Shown in pieces: positions 47,486 through 62,400 of a stretch of 64,000 nucleotides of DNA (position 1 is its first letter; each line of letters begins with the position of its first letter). The notes under the pieces are model-generated. The model made no database searches, was not told where the DNA came from, and worked only from the letters and a program-made list of their open reading frames with translations. The stretch comes from Lingula anatina (taxonomy: Eukaryota; Brachiopoda; Lingulata; Lingulida; Lingulidae). Location of the stretch: contig NW_019774513.1 of the NCBI RefSeq assembly GCF_001039355.2, positions 850,470-914,469 on the forward strand, written 5' to 3'. Position numbers and translations under genes: made by a program.

Positions 47486-50400
47486 CTTCTGAAGACATTT
47501 TTGAATTTGTGAAGAGTTTTTTAATGATCTCGTCCACTAATAAAACGGACACACAGACAAATATGATGAAAAATTACATCAAGCTAATCACAATATTAAC
47601 TGTGTATTTTAGGAACATACAGATTGGGCCAATGAAGTGCTGAAGAAGAACAAATGTCGTTTAGTCGGAGACTTGCGGAAAAGTGTGGGGGATGGCTTGA
47701 CTCTGGTTAATCTCCTGGAGATTGTTAGTAAGTTGATTTGCTTATGAAATTATACATGTAGTTTTAAAATTAGTTTAAAGGCATATATAGCTTTTTTTCT
47801 GTAAATCAAGACAATCCCCCCTTTGTCACCAAGGCAAAATTAGGCCCTACCCAAAACCACCGAGAATTTTCTAAAAGTGTATGTACCAGTTTTCAAGTCT
47901 TAAAATTCCTTAATTATATTTTACCATAATGAGTGGAAATCACCAGTGACCATCTGTTATGTGAGTGACTTAGAAATTACTTAATAGATAATAATTTTGG
48001 AATGGGTTCTGGATATAGAATGCCCTGGTAATTACTAAGGGGAAAGCTTTAAAATTTCCAGGAAAATTACATTTTTTACTAAATATTAAGATGTTACATT
48101 TTCCCTCTCTTTAGTATTGATACGTAACTGTCAGAGAACTGAAGTTTTAAAATGGGTAAACAAATGAAATAACACTATTAAAAGATGGTCTTGAAGAATT
48201 TTTTTAGAAAGATGGGAAAATATTAAAGGCAAAGAGAATAGATCATTAAATGCAGGTTTGAAAAGGTACAAAATTTTTGTTATCTGAATAGATAAACTGA
48301 ACAAAGCTTCTTTTTTTCCTCAGTAATCATTCAATAAAAGCTACTACTAAAGTTACATGTTTAATTGACCCAGTTGCTAGGAAAAATGAAATAATACACA
48401 GGTGATTCTTATAGAAATTGCACCTGGTAAAATCAATATAACCATCATTCAAACTGGGACTGTATTCTTTTTCTGATTGATTGGCATTAAAAATTTCCAT
48501 GTATAAAAGTCTGCAGGTTGAAAATTCTACTTAGAGTAAAATAGCTTCATTGTGTGCGTTAGTTGCACATTTTGTCAATAGATGGCGCAAGTGTATGTGG
48601 AGGTCCTGCCACTCAATGAAGCTTTTCATTGAGGTGATAATAGGTCATTTTATTGCACTTGGAGATTCGAATAATATCCATCTTATAAGAAGAAATATGC
48701 ATTAAACAATGAGTGAAATAATTTTAATTAAGTTTTTTTTCAATTTTCTTTAAAAATCAGTAGTTTTATTAATTTTCTGATACCCAAATCCACAAAGTTA
48801 ATACAATACACATCTTTACAAGAGGCACAGACACAATTTATAAGAAGATACATTCTTAGTAAATATAATATTTCAAGTGGTGTCATGGTAGATTGACATA
48901 AGCATCTGATTTTTAAAATTTACAACATTTACCAAACTTTTAACACACATGAGGCTGTCAGGTATTGGTATCAGAAAGGTTGAATAATTTGGCCTTGGGT
49001 ATAACTGTAAACATATTTACTAGTCTTTAAGCAAAAATACAACCACAAATTAACAAATATTTATTAAAGGGGTTCTTGTCCATGATTTGAGCCTCCGTAC
49101 CTTTTTGTGACAATTCATGTATAGAGGATCAAATGACACTAGTTCAGGAACCTGTTAATCCTGAATATGTAAGGGGAGAATAACAGTCAACATTGGATTA
49201 GATGGTGTGTTATGCTATAAGCTAAAGGAACTTGAAGGTAGAGTGACTTGTCCAACTGCCTGACTCTTTGGGCTGGAAGTAAATGTGAATACTGGGGTAC
49301 GTATTAGATACAGTACTTGTAGTAAGTTATTTAGGAGAGTATTAGAGATGGATTCATAAATTCATGTTGAATCAGTACCTGCTACACTGTAGATGTCTGC
49401 TTACTAGGTAAGTTATTATAGTGACAAAATTTACCGAGCTGTGAAGTTTTCTTGTTTAAGTGTTGTAGTTGGTGGTAATTTCAAACACATTATACAAAAT
49501 TGATTAATTGTTTATATACTCAGCTGTGTAATTGTTTATTAATTATAAAAAAGTCAGAAAAGATGCGATTGTCTCTCCTCGACAAGATAATTTGAAAAGG
49601 GTTATCTGGTCTACCCCTAGCTGCAGTCCTATTTCTGTCACCAGAGTAGTATTTTTGTCAATTGATTGCTGAGAACATATTGACATTCCTTATTGGCACA
49701 CAGTTGACAGGAGGCTGATAGGAAAGATTGCATTTAGATTTGGCAGCAGGAGGGGGTTAGTGGTATGCTTTAATAAGGCATATGTTTTTATAGTTTAGAT
49801 GAAAGGCAAAAATTAAACACAGATGGTAGGAAATGAAAAAAAAAAATTAAAGCCTTGTTGAATGGATATTTTACCATTTCTGCATTTAACATACTGGTAA
49901 AATTGTTGTACAGGTATGGATTTTCTGAACACTTTTGAATTTTCACACAGACATTTTCAAATACTTTTGAATTCAATATTTAATCAAGAAAATTGAAGCA
50001 TGAATTTAGAGTTTAAGTCAATAATATTTGATCATGATTATTTTTATTATTATGGTGCAGCTAGGCTATAGCAATTGGTCATCTCCTGTTGCACTGTGAC
50101 CATTCTGAATGCTTCTATACTGAGTTTTGACAGCTCCAAGCCCCTCACAGGGCACTAATGGTCAGTTCAGACAAGTTCCAATTTAAAATGGAAATGAGGC
50201 AAAAATGTACCCCATGTCAATTATCTTCATTGATCAACAAATCAAGACTTTGTCTTGTGCCATCCAGCCCCCTGGGTTGGAAGACCCCATAATATTTCAG
50301 ACATCAAAATTGATGGATAATCAACCATGTTGTCTGAGGACAAGTATAAGGCCCCTTTTAGTCTTATGTTCATCCTGGTATGGACACATCTCTGGGTGAC

Positions 50401-53400
50401 AAAGACCGGTCAGTCCACTCAGTCTGACCAGGGAACAACAACAATAATTAACAACAGTGTTGATACAATAATATTGATTAGGGTATGAAATTATGGAAGC
50501 AAGGTTTTTAACAGAGTGAGGTCTGTAAGAAAATATCCCTTTGGGTTTCCATTGTGGAGTTTCCTTGGTGTGTACAAACAACACAGCCCACACTCTGCTT
50601 TTTACACGAGGGGGCTGCTTTCAGGAGCAAATTGGCGTGAAATCTATGGAGCTTTCATGCCTTGTTATAAGCTGTGCCTGCTTCACTTTGATGGGGACTC
50701 CCAGTGCTGTTCACAACAGCCACTCCAATGACCCTCTCACCCTTCCCCAACCTGGACACACAACACGGAATTTAACCTTAAATATTTGAGAATGTTCATT
50801 CATCAGTCAGGATTTTTCCCATGCTGCGTAACTGTAAACTGACCAGTAAAACTTTGCTGACGCCCAATGCAGTTGCTGTGTGATTTGTCCTGTTAAATAA
50901 GGTAGGTTCCTTGTAGATATAATTGAAAATGATATAGTTAAAACATTTAAATTGTAGCTTAAATTAAAAGTGTGAAGAATTTGGAAGCCATTTGATAATT
51001 AATTAAGGATCATGTACTGATCATAGTTTGGCTGTGCATGATAGGGGCAGATGCTTGATAATAATTCTATTTACTGAATTCAACATAAGGGTAACTCTGT
51101 GTTAGATGTTCAAATTAATACATTATTAGCAATTGACACATATCCAGTTGATGGTGACACAGGTTTCACTAAAAGAAAAGATGAATTTTCATGTTACTAG
51201 TAAATGTTTTACAATTAAAACAGCTGGTTCAAAGTGCAGTACTTGCGCATGAAAGCATTTAATATTGCATGATTAACTTTGATGGGAGGGACAAAACCTC
51301 CGTGGACTTCTTAGAATTAATGCCTGGAATATTCCCACAATTTCGGAGAAATTACATGAAGAAACAACAGGAGTTGAAAGCATGTCTGGCCTTAACATTT
51401 CATACCTAATTACCCAATATTAATGGGAATTATCAGAGCTTATTGTGTAAATGTGTATTTTATTGATTACTAAAAATAACAAATGTCAGAAGTAATTGTT
51501 GTTTTGACTGGAAAATATCACCCCTTAATGATGAAAAATTATACATACTAAGATCTAACTTATATTGAAGCATTAACTTAATTGACCTTTTTGAATTAAT
51601 GATGTCCCATGAGATGTAGTTACGTAAATTTTATGATATTACATTGATATATTTGCTCAGGTGTTTACTTTAGGGATACAGTTAAGTATCAACTGTAATA
51701 TATCTGCACTGTTTGGGTCATTATGTCAATTAGGAAAATCAATATAAGTAGGGGCCTTGTATTCTAAACACAGTGAAGTTAGGGAACATGCATACATTTA
51801 TTACTAGAAAATTTAAAAACCAAAAAATGTAAAATATAGATGTTTGCGTGTAACATAAATAAATGATCAAAACATACAGTATGGCTTAATAATTCCTTAA
51901 TGTGGACCCTATAAAATGTCCCTCAAAACCTACTTTCAAAGCCTACATGTATTAAACCTAGGTATGCTTTCAGTGAAAGTTACTGAGATGAAAGAATACA
52001 AATATATGCCATGTACTTAGCACATAAAAGGTAAAGGAAATGTTAGTTCTGCAGATTGTGGGTAGAGTGGAGTGATCGATAGATGAGCTGAATTCATACC
52101 ACAGCTGGAGTATTTGCTTTTCATATTCATTCAGGGCTGCATTCACTTTGACTATAGTATATGCTTGTGTTGAACCAGAGTTAAACTTTTCAGTAAGGAT
52201 CACCTTGAAAGTTACTCCATATTTTTTTCTCTCAGTTGTTGTGCGGCAAGTTCACAGCGGACTTGGACTTTTTAATGCGTCTGAAAAGTAAATCTTGTTT
52301 CACTTCTGCTGGTACTTCAAATCAGTTACTGGGCCTGGACAATTTAAGAGATATTTAAAACTTAAATAGAACTTAAGAGGTTGTTTCGAAGTATATTCCT
52401 GTAATTTTTGTGTTAGATATCATTATTGCACAATATACAGTAAATAACATGGACTCTTGGTAACACCACATTTCCAGCTGAGACAGCTGATATGAGACCC
52501 ATGTGTAGTTAAAGGTAAGAATTGCTAATTGTGAATGTGTTGGTCCCCTGCAGTGAACTAAATTAGAATTCAATTGGCAACAGTTAAATCTAATTAATGT
52601 TTCCTTGTTATCAAGTCCACATAGTTATGGGGACAGAAAATGAGGCAGAGTAACTGTTGAAAAAAATATTTTTAAAAAACTCGAACAGACTTTGATTTAT
52701 GCACAATATGACTCTATAATGACTGAATCTGTTACATAATGTTAATGCATCATTGCGATCCATAACATATGGAATCTGAACTCAACAGAGTCAGGTGGTG
52801 CATAAGGTGCATACCTACTAGTATAATTTTTAATGTCTATTATATCAGCAGAAAATCGAATTAAATACATTAATCAAGGATTTACATATCTGAAGCACAG
52901 TGGGATCTCTTAGCTATTAGACCATTTTCTGTATTATAGCGATAACCTGCTTAGAATCTGACAGCTAAGGATTCTTGGTGAAACTGTATTAAATCACCTG
53001 ATGACTTCTTTTAAACTTATAATATTTGACGTGGACTCTTTAGGCCACTGTTCTAAATGCGGCCTAAGAGACAGGCTATTAAGTTGTCAGTCCCTCTAAG
53101 GGAGTATTCAGACTTAGTCATGGTACCAGCTAGATCTATTCAACTCAACTCAGGAATTCTGGCTGAAGTACAGTCAAAGTAACAATATTAAGCTTAATTG
53201 TCTGACACGCCCCCTGGAGCAACTTGGGGGTAATTAACTCTGGTGTGCACTTGGCGTAATTAACCCTTTATTGAGAATCCCAGCTGAGCTAGATCTATCC
53301 AGCTGGTACCTTGTCTGAATCTGAATGCCCCCTACATGTACCAGCAGAGCTGTATAGCTAAAGTATTCTGCTTGATGGGAAAAAAGGCCTGAGCTTATGA

Positions 53401-56400
53401 TAAACAGACAGCCTTTGGAGATTGACAGAACTCGGTTAGAAATTTGTCTATGTCTGAACATGCAATGTGTTAATTCTCATCTAACATGTTAATTATACAG
53501 CATGTGGTTAGGAACAGTTGCTTAAATGAATATTCATGCCAACAGGAACACAGCCAATTATTTTGAAATTAAGATGATGAAGCATGGAAAAATTTACACA
53601 AGGTTTTGAGCGTACAAAGTGTACGTAATGCTGTCGCATACTGTCCTTACTCTAGATTCTAACTCATGTGTGTATTGTCAGCTGTTAGTCTCTGTCTTAT
53701 CTTTACCTGTGACATGGCCATGTTCTCTTATTCAGGTGCAGCAAAAGTTGAAGGGATCCAGACCAAGCCAATCATAAGAGCACAGAAAGTGGAAAATCTG
53801 CAGAAATGTCTGGCGTTTCTCGAGGGTAAAGGTCTGGATGTTCAAGGGATTCAAGCAAGAGGTTTGTTACAATATCTTCTTTTGAATATTATTGTACCAC
53901 CAGCGTAGGCGCTGGCGGTACCCATGGTTTTAGTCCCGACCCGTATGTTCCGCCGGCTCCGCCGGCTCCTGCGGCTCCTGCGGCTCCGCCGGCTCCGCCG
54001 CCAAGTCACTGTTACCGCTTCTCCTCCTAGACGGTAAGGGCCCCTGTACCCATCTCTTGGATTTAGGTCACCTATAATCTCAACTCGTTCCACGTAAAAT
54101 TTGGGCTTTGTCGGTATTGGGGTCTAGGTGTGGCACTCATTGCAATGCACCCTTGTCTAAAAATGGCAAAATTAAATGCTAATTATCTACCCTACGGAAG
54201 GAGTTATGGGAAAAATTTCTACAGACAGCTTTCCAAAAGTCATATGTGTAGATTTCAAATATGCCCTTGGATTTGACCTTTGACCTTTATTTCAAGGTCA
54301 AACNNNNNNNNNNNNNNNNNNNNNNNNNNNNNNNNNNNNNNNNNNNNNNNNNNNNNNNNNNNNNNNNNNNNNNNNNNNNNNNNNNNNNNNNNNNNNNNNN
54401 NNNNNNNNNNNNNNNNNNNNNNNNNNNNNNNNNNNNNNNNNNNNNNNNNNNNNNNNNNNNNNNNNNNNNNNNNNNNNNNNNNNNNNNNNNNNNNNNNNNN
54501 NNNNNNNNNNNNNNNNNNNNNNNNNNNNNNNNNNNNNNNNNNNNNNNNNNNNNNNNNNNNNNNNNNNNNNNNNNNNNNNNNNNNNNNNNNNNACTGGCAA
54601 TCTAAGTGTGACCTTGAAATTGACCTTTGACCCACTTTTTATCATGAATTGAACTTTGCAAATTTTGGTTCCCTTTTATCTCCAAAACTAGCGAGATAGG
54701 TCCATAGTTACTATTGAAATTGAATAGGAAGTCATATACTGGCAATCTAAGTGTGACCTTGAAATTGACCTTTGATCTACTTATTATCATGAACTGAACT
54801 CTGCTAATTTCTTTCTCTTTTAACTCCAAACCTGGCAGAGATAGGTCCATAGTTACTATTGAACTTGAATAGGAAGTCATATACTGGCAATTTACTGTGA
54901 CCTTGAAAATGACCTTTCACCTACCTTACGATGAACTTAAATTTGATTGTACCATTTTTAGTTTCATATATTTTTTGCAAATATTGAAAATTCTTGTTGA
55001 TTGCATGTTTACAGCTTGTCAAGCACAAGACTGGTGGCTGTGTCCCTTATTTTGTGTATGTGGGGGTCTATACGAATGCGCTTGCTCCAGCTGGTGGTAC
55101 AATATTCGGAGGCGGTATCGCCTCTCTGATCCTCTAGTTTTTTTCTGATAATCATAATCCATTATGTCATGGCCATATATCATGGCCAAAGCTTGATTGA
55201 CATACAGAAGAAATTGCACTTGCATGCAGAGATAAGTAAATTGCTAATGAGGCTGCCCCCAAAGGGTGTGGTGTAGACTCCCCCCCCCCCCCCCCCAACA
55301 CACGGTATTTCATCATTTCTTTTAGACTCCTGGGTACTAGTCTGTTTATATTTTGAAATAACTTGCTTTATAGAAAATTACAATCTGAAAATTTCTTAAA
55401 TATTTTTTTCTCTGCCTCCTCTCTCCTAAAGGTCAGCATGTTGTGTTGAAGGTTCTCAAGCATGTTAATTTCTCAAACCATGTAGATGCAACAACAAAAA
55501 AAGAAGGGAAATTGCACTTCCTAAGGCAGGAAAGGTTGTTAGGTTTCTTTTGTTATTTTTTAAACAAAGCATCATTTTAAAACAGTTGATCATACGCAAA
55601 GGCCATACGGCCAGAATTCTGTATATGAAAGGTGATAATGTCAGATAAAGTCAGGGGTAGTTGGGGGGGGGGGGGTGTTGTGGGTCATGCCACCCGGAAA
55701 TTATAGGGAAAATGGATTGATTTTGTGTTTTCTGAAGTGCATAGCAGTTGATCTGATTCTTAAAAATATTTCATTTCTGTGTTGTCTCTTAGATGGACAT
55801 ACTCAGTACAATGTATATTTTCAGTATCTTCGTTCTCTCCCTTAATACAGATACTCAGTACATTCAATCAGTTTGGCCTTTTTAAAACTATCTCATACAC
55901 TGTTTGTCATGTAACAATCAGAAAAAATAAAAATTTCAAGTAGTTTGGATCAAAAACCGTAATGCAGCTTAAGACATCCATCACAAGGAATTGGCCATAT
56001 ACTGAAATTCACTTTATGCTCCTGATAAATGGAGTAGTAAAACCTCTAGCGCTCACTTATACACATGCTGCTCAGTTATCAGTCTGGTTTGACATTTATC
56101 CCAGATCAGCTTGCTCAATATTTTCCTGATCACCATGGAGTTACTTTGATCCTTGGAATATGTTCTTAACCTTACCATGCAGAAAATGTACTAAGATATG
56201 TAATATTAGGAGGGCGTTCAAAGTGATTTCTCAGTTGAGCTGTGATTACATGTGATACATGGCACTCTATAGGACTTTATAATGTTGTACATGTAAGTGA
56301 TAATTGTATTTAGTAGAGAAAAGAGAACTGATGTTATATTTCTCTGTTTAAAAGCATGCTTGTCTTGTTTTTTTTTTTTTTAATAATGTATAGTAATGTG

Positions 56401-59400
56401 TTAACTGTGCAAATTTTATTGTATTTTATTTTTCAAAGAATAGTTATAATTGCTGAAACAGATGTGACATTTTTACGCTTTCAAAGAACGCATGTAGCCT
56501 TTTTACATGCTTAACTTCACAGCTGTGTTGGGAAAAATTTAGTTTGGTCACCCAAAGCTGGTGCTGTTATTTACCCATTTCTGTATTAAATGGAGCAGTC
56601 AGCAACAATAATGATATACATTTCATGTAATAAGCTCCCTTGTCTGTTCTAGAATTAGTCAGTGGAAATCTCAGATCTACTCTGGACCTAATGAGCAACA
56701 TTAGGAAGTTTTATGATGTAAGTATAATTTAGAGTTATATTATAAGTTTATTTGAATGTAAAGTTGAGACTGTATATATAATGTTCATATTTTCCATCCA
56801 GTTTTTTTAAATATGTTGTTTACATCTTTCACATATTTGATGGAGAAAACAATAATTGATGTTATTTAGAAATGTTTAGTAGATGTGCTATCATTATGGA
56901 AACTTATGTTTCTGCAAGAGCAAAAATAATGATCAGCATTTGGAGCGTGTAGTAATGCTACCTGAAAAATTAGATGTGAGTGTTCTGATTTTTCACACAT
57001 ATGCACATACAAACATGCACACACACAGAGAAAGAAAGAAAAAAATAATAGTATTGGAGGGGGGGGGTCAGTGAAATTTGCTAGGATACAGTAAAGAAGA
57101 AAAAAAGTAGATTCTTATCATCCCAAGCACTCTGATTGAAAGTTGTTATCATGTTAATCTGTGACTACAACTCCCAACACAATACTGATGTAGTTTGGTA
57201 CACAGGCTCTGATGGGATGAGAAAAGATGTGATAAACCCTGTGAAAGGATTGTGGACACAGCATAAAGAAGTATCATTTGACCTGTAGCAAGATTCTGTC
57301 TGGTGTCGACTATAGCTGAATGGGGGAGGTGACAATGGTGGGTGCAGGGTTGATCCAGTAAATATTCCCTATTGAACACAGAGTGATGTGAAATGCATTG
57401 TAGCATAGCCACCGACAAAGTCCTCTGTCTTTTCCCTTTTCACTTTCTGAACTCACCATGAAGATGGAAGTGGATCAGAAGCCACAACCCAGTGCACTAA
57501 CTCCAATGCTGTTGTCTGAAAATATGGTGGTCCATACAATCAAATTGTCCTTCACTTAAAGAATAAATGACCGGAAAGCTTTTGTGTGCGGTAGCTTTAT
57601 AAGCTCCATTTTTGTGACCAGTGGCCACTTATTATAACAGGGTTTGGACGCCGACTTGATTTGTTAATCCTGCTCGTTGGAGATATTTCCTCAGCGTGCC
57701 ATATATTACATACACCAAGCCAGCTATCATGGACAATTTTCTGTATTCTGCTATTTATTACCTTCAGCCCCAGTATCATGGTGGAGGAGAGCGGAAGGAC
57801 CAGAATGGAAATGTAGGGTCCCAGGGGTATCCCCCCAGGCCTGGCTCCGCCCCTGCCAGGAGAGTTCTGGAGAATGAAGGTCACACCCAGGTGCCACAAG
57901 GAAATCCAGGAACCAGACACTATCCAGGTATGAAACTATATCAGACTGTACATCATGCAGCTACATGTACATTTATTCTGTTATAATTGTGTTACTTTTG
58001 CCTTTTTATTTTTGATAGATGAACTGAAGATTCTGGTTTGTCATATATATTTTTTATTAACATCAGTGTGTAATTACTCAATAAAAAGTTGAATAAAATG
58101 AATTGAATCTATTTCCCCAAAAAATTTTTTAGTAATACTTTAGTTTTGAAGAGTTAGCTAACTTTGTTTTAGAAAGTACATTTTTATGGTTATGTGAAAA
58201 CAATGAAACTTGAAAAAGTAAGATATAAGAATAAGTAAGGTGTTTGAAATTTTCTAGTTATTACTGTAATATAAGTAATGACAGATATGGGCAGCAGTGC
58301 CATGGTGACATCTAGTTCCTGGCTGTTTCTTGATCTGCCAGCACATTAAGTACATTAAGTGCTGTGCATTAAGCTAATTTGTAGCCTTCTGTCAATCAAA
58401 TTGTCCTGTGCTATTATTTGTTACCTAGTTAACACAATGAAAGGCTGCTCAGATGCAGAAATTAATGATACTATCATCTTTGACTTAGTTTTGATGCTTT
58501 TAAACTACGTGCTTGTCTCAGTGGCACTTGCTGTTAGGTTTTCTATTATTTTATTTTTGGGATATTATTTGGTTTCTTTACCAAGTCATGTTTTAATATC
58601 TGAAAAAATAAAAAACTTGTGAATGTTCTTCAGACATTATGATAGACATATATTTTATGTCTCAATTTACTTAAATGAAAAAAAAATGTGTAGGCCTGTC
58701 ATGCAGTCTTTGGTGTTAAAACAGATAATATATACAGAAATAATTTAAAACACTTCTCCAGGCAATCAGTTTGCTTAAATTTTGGAGTGTCTGCTATGGG
58801 CCCCTGTATAATATTGTCGTCTGAAACCAGTTTCAGAAAAGAACTTTAGCCCCTAAAATTGTCTAAATGTTAGACAGAAATTTTTGGGTTTTTTTTTCAC
58901 TTTAAGTTAAATTGATTGTAATTCAATTAAATGAAATTAAGTGTTGTTCTGAAACATAAGCTATGCCTTTCTTGTTGTAAAACAAGCACAATATTTCATT
59001 TAGCTGCTGATTTATCTTGGGTCAAAGTAGACTCAAATGTTGGTCTAAAAGTTGAGACCAGTTTCCAGGCTAAAGTTGTTTTGTGAAACTGGGGCCCCCT
59101 GATAATGTCAGCTAGATTTTTCTTTTGCCTGAGTAAGTCTTGCTGTGAACAGTATCCTTTTGGCATTGCTGTAGAGAAGCATATTGATCAGCAATGAATC
59201 AGTGGGGATTACGCCTCTCCCCTTTCACTTCAAAAGCATGATAAAACTTAAACACATATTAAATTGTTGTCAATGAGGATTATGATCCTTATTAATAAAT
59301 GATAGTCTCTACCCTCCTTCCAGACTCTCATGGCCTCTCTTTTATGCAAAATTATCGGTTTAAAATTTTTTTAATCAAATTTTTATTTGAATTTTATTAA

Positions 59401-62400
59401 TCAATTTTTGAAAATAATTCACAATACTTAATCTCTCTTTTTCTGACATTTGATACAGATATTTTAATATTTTATTAAAATTCAAAACCAATTTTTATTC
59501 AGAAGTCAATGGCTTGGTCCACCAGAAGAATATGTACAATGCTGCCCCTCCTGAGATCTTGCCTGGCCTCATGGCAAAGGATGATGCTGGGGAGAAGACA
59601 GAGGTTAGAGAGCCCATAATGGTAAGTGGACAAAAATATCCATATACAGGGCATATAATGAACATAAACAACCAGTGATGGAATTTAAACAGAACCCAAT
59701 TTCACTATAAGGTATATGTGAGAAACAAGCAAGCACTGGTTTCATCCCTGTACATTTATCAGCTTATAAAAGTCTTAAAATTAAAGGGAAGGGTTTTCTC
59801 TGTGGCAATAAAATGAAGCCAGTTACTGCATGTAAATTGATAAGCTTTATATGATGTACTTTATTAGTTACAAAAAGCATATAAGTCCAAGATTGGATGT
59901 AGGAGTTCATAGTGGAAATGTGTTTGGATGTAATTTGGGTCGTCTCTGCGGGGCCATAGCAATAGTCCGAAGGTTCAATAGTCCGAAGGTTCATTGGTCC
60001 GAATGTTCACTACAGAACCTTCAGACCAATGAACCCTTGATTAAAAAAACGATGAAAATGTTTTTCGGACCAATGAACCTTCGGACCAATGAACCTTCGG
60101 ACTATCGAGACGCCCCCGTCTCTGCTACATTTTGAATAAATGATTATGGTGATATTGATGATAAGCATCTTGGAGACCACTCTGAAAATATTATAAAAAT
60201 CTGTTTTCTTGGAGTCTTACGTGCCACTAACCTAACCCTTATGTCTTTAAATGACTTATTAAGTGCAAGGTGAAAAACTTAAGATTGAGTTGTTTTTGGG
60301 TTTAGACCTTTGACACATTATGGACCATCTTAAAAGAATTTTAATTAATTTAAAAATGAATCAGATCATTTTTGAAGGTACAAATACATTGAATTTTATT
60401 ACAAACTAAAATCATAAAAATATGAAAAAAATAACATGTTATTTTATTAATCAAATTTTATGCAACAGCAAGATGGGTGTGGCAAAATAGCTAATTATAT
60501 AATGAGATTTAAATCTTTAAAATTATAACTGAAGCACGTGTGTCCTAACCTTATCATCCCCTTGTTATCAGGTTGTCCCACATGTTAACACATTACACAT
60601 ACAGAGATAGTTGCCAGGCTAGAATCAAGCCAAGACTTGATATACAACTTCATTTCTTTCTGATTAACAGTGTCAGGGAGAGGAAGTTATCTTTACCCTT
60701 GTCCAGGGGAGACATGACATGTGAAACTGAAAGATATTAGTACAGTCATATGTTTTAGTACATTTAAGAAAAGGATTTTTTGGAAAGGTTTTAATTTTCT
60801 TTGAACATGCATGTGGGAACATATTATAAATTGGAATAAGAAGGTAAATGTGATCATGCTTTTATTTGTACATGTACAAGATAATTTTGATTACACTAGA
60901 ATCAGTCTGATCTAATATCATTCAATCAGTATGATATACAATAATGTCACATTTTATACTGCCTGTTTTACTGTTTTTCAGCATTCTACAGACCGTATCT
61001 TTAGAGATAACAGCAGTTATCTCCATGATTTTTTTCCCACGAGCTGGTCCCAGCCAACAGAAAAGTTACACTCTTTTGACCATATTGCAGTACACCATTA
61101 GCTTCTAAATTGTTAACATGCTCTTGATGTGATATTTTCAGTCCACCACAGAGCTTGACCCACATGGTGTCTCCCAGCACGGTGCCAATCAGCGGCGACA
61201 GCAACTCGCCAACGTGACTTTGATGAACAACCGTCCTCGCAGTGCCAAAGCCATTCTGTCTCCAGTACAGCACCAGCCACCAGCTTCAGTCAGCCAAGCC
61301 TGGAGTGGGGCTGCTGCCAACAGGCACAATGTAAGTATTAAAAAGATGTTTCTGTTACACGCACACGTATATATGCATGCGCACACATACACAAACACAC
61401 ACACACATACACACAACTACAAAATACAAAAGACTCAATTGATAACCAATGATCATAGTCAGCTGGCAGACACAAAATTAGTTCCAGCAATACCTGTACA
61501 TTTAGTAGTATGATTATTAATATAAGCAATTCCATTGTAAAGAATGAAAAAGAGTAATACATTTTAAGCAAGATGTAATGGGTTTTTGCCATGATTCAGT
61601 CTAACCATGCAGCCACTGTATCTACTGTACATGCTGAATTTTTAATGTGTTTTTGTAGACCAGACTGAGACATATTTCCTTTTATAATTTAAGACAGTTA
61701 AGCTGACAGAAAGCCCCTTTGTTAACCAGTCAGAGATAAAAGAAAATATCTGAATGGGAAAACGTTTTCAAAATATCATTGTAAAATAGCAAACATTAAA
61801 CAAAGGAAAAAGACAGGAGTTATGGTTATTAATTACAAATTTCAAAGACTTCACCCAGTTGTTTATTTTTATCAGGATTAGACTTTTTCATTAGTCACTC
61901 CTAAAAACATATTTTCTGACATAAACCCAACTCAGAATTTTTTAATCTTCTCTAGGAAATCATTGTTTTTCAGTAATAAGATTGATTGGTTATTTATTGA
62001 GTTATAAATAACCTGAAGTTCCGTTTTGTCACACTGTTGAACTTGTTTCTCCGAACACATGCTCCATTACTTTCTGTAATTTTATATAATTATATCTTGT
62101 AGCCTGTAGCCACAGTATCACCAAGTGTGGAAGAAAGATTACGCTCACTATTGAATGAACAAGATGCAACACATCATCAAATTCAGGTAATAGATCTGAG
62201 CAATTCTTTATTTATAAGGGATTAGAGGATGCTTGGTATTTATGAAAAATTACTTAAGGGGTGAAAGATAAGGAAGAAATTCATGAAAAGGATTATTTTG
62301 GGGTGGAGTGCTTAAACCATTAACTTATACTGTCCAATGCTGCTTGGCTATTTTTTAAAAATCTAATATCTGATAAATTTGTAACATGTTCATTTGTTTT

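Larger units (their letters stand above)
42736..47612 (+). other. CH-gene intron 1
   Basis: 4.9-kb intron. It contains the Kazal-like half exon, the G-tract element and a TTA microsatellite (47411-47481). No other coding exon is supported. Confidence 0.6.
53887..55106. mobile_element. Composite element with inverted ends and 145-bp TGACCTT repeats
   Basis: GTACCACCAGC at 53894-53904 is exactly inverted at 55090-55100, and AATATT lies outside or next to both ends. Between them are a 9-bp GCCGGCTCC-type GC-rich array (about 53951-54002), a 289-base gap, and tandem units starting ACTGGCAAT at 54593, 54738 and 54883 (period exactly 145). Non-autonomous elements with internal tandem repeats are known from bivalve genomes; belonging to such a family is inference. 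It interrupts the intron after the exon at 53861 by only about 30 bp. Confidence 0.55.

Noticed and set aside
54255-54645. Several frames of 114-126 codons
   Set aside because: They consist almost wholly of unknown bases in the 54304-54592 gap.
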